Source: Roseburia sp.
GTDB lineage: Bacteria; Bacillota; Clostridia; Lachnospirales; Lachnospiraceae
Length of the DNA stretch: 8,210 nucleotides
Direction: 5' to 3'
NCBI GenBank assembly: GCA_030844625.1
Contig: JAUUNJ010000102.1
Coordinates: 1-8,210 of the forward strand
In this document: in pieces, positions 4,933 through 8,210 of the stretch
Numbering within the stretch: the first letter of the stretch is position 1
Layout of the letters: each line of letters opens with the position of its first letter
Notes under the pieces: model-generated
Told to the model about the DNA's origin: nothing
Database searches by the model: none
Seen by the model: only the letters and a program-made list of their open reading frames with translations
Translations under genes and position numbers: made by a program

Positions 4933-7900
4933 ATGAAGAGGTTTATGAAAAAAGGCATGGCAGTTATGCTGACCATGGCACTGACCGCAGGTCAGTTCGG
5001 AACTGATTTCAGGGCTAATGAAACAAAAGCAGATACTACAAATCAGGAAGTAAACATAGGCAGTCTTTCGGACAAAGTTACGGGAACATGGTCTTATTGG
5101 GACGGAAGTAAAGATGTGGTCCAGACAAACGCAATGCTTTTAGATAAGCTGCCTACATTGGCAAACAAGGGGGTAACAAGATTTACAACTGATAATTATG
5201 ATGCAAATGCCGGAGCTATTGATATTGGTGATTTTGGGACTGCGTTTATGTGGAATTACAGTAGTAACGCTTTTGGCAACAGTGTCTATGCAATACCGTT
5301 GTCATATAAGGCTTCAATGTCAGGTATGTATTTTACGAAACCTAGTACAATTCAGGTAGACACAACGTTAATTATGCAGCAGCCCGAGGATGGCTCACTT
5401 ACAGACTTTATAATAGGAACAGACTACTATTTTGAAAGTTCAAAAGTGGATAAGGTAACAGGATGGTCTTATGATGTCATCATGGAAAACAGAGAAGACC
5501 CGTCACAGTACATGAAGAGTATTGTGACTCAGGGAAGTCCATTTGGCTTTTTTGAACTTAATGGTTCAACTACAGCTACAATTAAAAGAAATCGGCGTCT
5601 GCCAAGTGACATTGTATATTATAACGGAACATCAATTTCAGATTCTACAATGGTTGTCATAAGAGTGTTTGATAATCAGGATTTAACATTGGGATATAGT
5701 TCGTACGATTACTATGCAGTTTATGTGCCTGAGGGAACTGTCCTAACGCAACAGGATGCCACATCGAGTTATCCCGATAACCGTATGGGAGATTTGGTTG
5801 CCACATTTTCAAGTGAAGATAAGTCATATTTTTCAATGGCGTGGTTATGCGAAACCAATGGAACAGAAGATGCACAGGCAAAGAAAATTGCAGAAAACTA
5901 TGAGGGGTATGCATATAACTTTATTACAGATACGGACGTAGTTTATGCGTATGATTCATCAAAAGGAACTGTGACAACACAGTATAAATATACAGTGGAT
6001 AAAAAGAGTGAAAGTACTCAAGAAGGTACAATTATGGGAATCCTTCCTCATCAGTATAAGAATATGAGCGGTTATACATACCTTGATAATACTGCAAGAA
6101 CAATAAGAGGTACAATGAAGTATCTGCAGGGAAGTGATTATACAACCACACTTTCTTATTCGGGAATACTTCCAAACATGATGGAGCTGGATGCGATAGA
6201 TCAGGAAGTTTTGCAAGGGTACGTGGATGATTTTATGAGTGAATACGGACCAACAGACACAGAACTTACCAAAGAATCTTACGGTGCAAATACATATGAT
6301 ACCGGTAAAAAATTGAATAGAGCAGTTCAGGTAATGGAAGCGGCAGAGGCGTGTGGCGATACGGAAAGTGCACAAAAAATACTTGACGCATTGGAAAGAG
6401 AATTGGCAGACTGGTTTACATATACGGGAGAAGATGATGAAAAATATTTCTACTATGATGAAGGTGTAGGAAGTTTGTTTGGATTTCCACAGGCATATTA
6501 TACAGTAGATGGAATGACGGATCATCATTTCCATTATGGATATTTTATCAATGCGGCAGCACAGATAGCTTTAAGAGACAAGAGTTTTGTGCCAAAGTAT
6601 GGAAACATTATCAATGAACTTATTGGTGATATCGCAACAGCAGAGAGAACATCTGCAGATTCAAAATATCCTTATTTGAGATATTTCTCTACATGGGAAG
6701 GGCATTCCTGGGCATCCGGTCATGCAAACTTTGCTGATGGTAACAATCAGGAATCAAGTTCAGAGGCGTTAAATACATGGGCAGGCTTGATTCTTTATGG
6801 TCAGGCAACACAAAATGATAAATTGACAGAGTTAGGTATATATCTGTATCAGACAGAAATATCTTCCGTTAATTGTTATTGGTTTGATATAGATGAAGAT
6901 GTACTTGATTCTGCATATAAGCAGACATCACCGGGAAATTCATCATTACCTAAATATTCTCAGGCATCCATGGTATGGGGAGGAAAGTATACATATGCAG
7001 CATGGTGGACTGCGGAACCATTACAGATACAGGGAATTAATATTCTTCCTATGACAGCTTCCTCATTCTACTATGCAGCGGATACGGATTTTATACTTAA
7101 AAACTGGGAGACAGCACAGATCAACGAAGCAAATTATACAGGGGAAGATAAGGATGTAAACAGATGGAATGAAATCTGGAGTTCATATCTGGCAATTGCC
7201 GATCCGGAAAAAGCAGAAGAATATTTTAATCCTGACTGTGAACCGGAGGCAGGAGAGTCAAAGGCACATGCTTATCATTATATTAAGTCGTTGGAAAAAG
7301 CCGGCACACCAGACCTGAGTGTTACAAGTAATACACCATTGAGCAGCGCATTCAAAGACAAAGATGGAAATATGACCTATGTTGTTTATAATGCGTCTGC
7401 GGAAGAAAAGACAGTAATATTCTCTGATGGAACTGAACTTGTAGCCCAGCCGGGCATAATGACTACGATAACAGATGGAGAAGTAGCCGGAAAAGCTAAA
7501 TATACAATAGAATACTATCTACAGAATCAGGATGGAACATATACTCTTTTCCAGAGGGAAGGGAAAACAGGAAAGATAGGAAGCGAAGCTGTAGCTTCCA
7601 TAAAAACATTTACAGGATATGAAGTGAATGAAAATGCAGAAGGAACAGTCACAAGTGGAGAAATTGCTGAAGACGGAAGCCTTATATTAAGACTTTACTA
7701 TGATATCAGTGAAATAAAACCGACACAACCGGGTGAAGATCCAAATCTTTATGAATCCAAAGGGTCATATGATGGATATAATATTTCTATCTGGACGGTA
7801 AAGGATGATTTGGGAGTAAATGAACAATTATTGGATGGTAATGCTACATTCTATGTTGAATATAGCGGAATTTACAATAATACAAATACAACCGGATATC

Positions 7901-8210
7901 TGAATAAGGAAGAGACACCTGGTAATGTATATACAGGTGTTTACAAGACACCTACATCAACTCTTACCAAAGACTATTACAATACAGTTAAAATTCAGAG
8001 TGGAGACAAAGTAACATATTTGGTAGTTAAAGTCGGAAATCCAACAGCTCCCCCTGATTTATCAGATTTGAAAATTGAGACTACAACACCGGATCCTGAC
8101 ATACCGACAGATGCAAGTGGTCTGGCAGTGGGAAGTCCGGCTGACAATACAATTGTTGTAGCATTTAGGGAGACCCAGGAACAGAACGAAAAAGGACAGA
8201 CTTATAATGT
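4933..8210 (+). CDS. Secreted GH81 endo-beta-1,3-glucanase, modular, 3' end outside window
   Basis: I translated this frame codon by codon. It stays open for 1092 residues and runs off the right edge, so the C-terminus is unknown. Residues 1-34 look like a signal peptide (basic MKRFMKK, hydrophobic AVMLTMALTAG, possible cleavage after TKA-34). Residues of about 50-790 are a glycoside hydrolase family 81 domain: an N-terminal beta-sandwich, then the helical barrel with DHHFHYGYF (530-538), SWASGHANFADGNNQESSSEA (592-612) and WGGKYTYAAWW (682-692). Asp530 is the likely general acid, and Glu607 with Glu611 are the candidate base pair, by the spacing I recall for characterised GH81 enzymes. GH81 enzymes hydrolyse internal beta-1,3-glucosidic bonds with inversion. 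Then come a small beta domain (about 795-850), a MucBP-like repeat (about 857-924), an unassigned module (about 937-1036), a Pro/Thr/Asp-rich linker and the start of an FN3-like domain (from about 1058). It probably acts outside the cell or at its surface. Confidence 0.93.
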   Translation, partial: MKRFMKKGMAVMLTMALTAGQFGTDFRANETKADTTNQEVNIGSLSDKVTGTWSYWDGSKDVVQTNAMLLDKLPTLANKGVTRFTTDNYDANAGAIDIGDFGTAFMWNYSSNAFGNSVYAIPLSYKASMSGMYFTKPSTIQVDTTLIMQQPEDGSLTDFIIGTDYYFESSKVDKVTGWSYDVIMENREDPSQYMKSIVTQGSPFGFFELNGSTTATIKRNRRLPSDIVYYNGTSISDSTMVVIRVFDNQDLTLGYSSYDYYAVYVPEGTVLTQQDATSSYPDNRMGDLVATFSSEDKSYFSMAWLCETNGTEDAQAKKIAENYEGYAYNFITDTDVVYAYDSSKGTVTTQYKYTVDKKSESTQEGTIMGILPHQYKNMSGYTYLDNTARTIRGTMKYLQGSDYTTTLSYSGILPNMMELDAIDQEVLQGYVDDFMSEYGPTDTELTKESYGANTYDTGKKLNRAVQVMEAAEACGDTESAQKILDALERELADWFTYTGEDDEKYFYYDEGVGSLFGFPQAYYTVDGMTDHHFHYGYFINAAAQIALRDKSFVPKYGNIINELIGDIATAERTSADSKYPYLRYFSTWEGHSWASGHANFADGNNQESSSEALNTWAGLILYGQATQNDKLTELGIYLYQTEISSVNCYWFDIDEDVLDSAYKQTSPGNSSLPKYSQASMVWGGKYTYAAWWTAEPLQIQGINILPMTASSFYYAADTDFILKNWETAQINEANYTGEDKDVNRWNEIWSSYLAIADPEKAEEYFNPDCEPEAGESKAHAYHYIKSLEKAGTPDLSVTSNTPLSSAFKDKDGNMTYVVYNASAEEKTVIFSDGTELVAQPGIMTTITDGEVAGKAKYTIEYYLQNQDGTYTLFQREGKTGKIGSEAVASIKTFTGYEVNENAEGTVTSGEIAEDGSLILRLYYDISEIKPTQPGEDPNLYESKGSYDGYNISIWTVKDDLGVNEQLLDGNATFYVEYSGIYNNTNTTGYLNKEETPGNVYTGVYKTPTSTLTKDYYNTVKIQSGDKVTYLVVKVGNPTAPPDLSDLKIETTTPDPDIPTDASGLAVGSPADNTIVVAFRETQEQNEKGQTYN

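Noticed and set aside
5657..5914. Minus-strand frame of 85 codons, and a plus-strand frame of 61 codons at 5756-5941
   Set aside because: Both lie inside the GH81 N-terminal domain in other frames, with no ribosome binding site or family character.
5959..6534. Minus-strand frame of 191 codons inside the glucanase gene
   Set aside because: It is antisense to a well-supported GH81 catalytic region and has a Cys/Ile/Phe-rich translation of no recognisable family; it is a shadow of codon use on the plus strand.

Overview
The window comes from a low-GC Gram-positive bacterium, most likely a gut or rumen Clostridium-cluster relative of the Lachnospiraceae type. The signs are the AT-rich composition, strong AGGAGG-type ribosome binding sites, the DUF2975/YozG-type HTH/DUF4153-DUF4173 gene trio, and a large secreted multi-domain glycan hydrolase. 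This placement is inferred from family and composition, not from a database match. No rRNA, tRNA, CRISPR array, transposase or integrase is visible.

Layout. (1) Positions 34-81 hold a near-perfect, two-sided terminator hairpin. It closes the minus-strand HAD-superfamily phosphatase/phosphomutase gene at 134-793 and probably also a plus-strand gene left of the window. The HAD start is better placed at 793 than at the in-frame TTG at 805, because that TTG lies inside the Shine-Dalgarno sequence. (2) After a 374-base gap, a plus-strand operon runs 1168-3388: a four-helix DUF2975 membrane protein, a 70-residue Cro/CI (YozG-like) HTH regulator, and a roughly 12-helix DUF4153/DUF4173 membrane protein. 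Its promoter (TTGACA-N17-TATATT) carries a 21-bp tandem repeat running into the -35 box. (3) A PAP2-type lipid phosphatase (3505-4059) has its own candidate promoter. (4) An Rrf2-family regulator (4183-4593) with three cysteines of Fe-S type has a 10+9+10 bp palindrome over its -10 box, as expected for autorepression, and a strong terminator at 4630-4667. (5) A long reading frame starts at 4933 and is still open at the right edge (1092 residues visible). It is a secreted GH81 endo-beta-1,3-glucanase with several C-terminal accessory modules. Its upstream region holds a 19-bp tandem repeat running through the -35 box and two hairpins in a leader of about 95 bases.

How the genes work together. 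The three genes of 1168-3388 are almost certainly co-transcribed (gaps of 10 and 0 bases) and look like a membrane module with its own small repressor. The glucanase would act outside the cell on beta-1,3-glucan such as laminarin, callose or fungal/yeast glucan. No transporter or intracellular glucosidase lies beside it on the left; partners may lie to the right. The HAD, PAP2 and Rrf2 genes look like independent housekeeping units.

The most unusual points are the two separate promoters that each have a tandem repeat abutting the -35 box, the perfect operator of the orphan Rrf2 regulator, and the unassigned modules after the GH81 domain. I do not see a clearly new defence or mobile system here.
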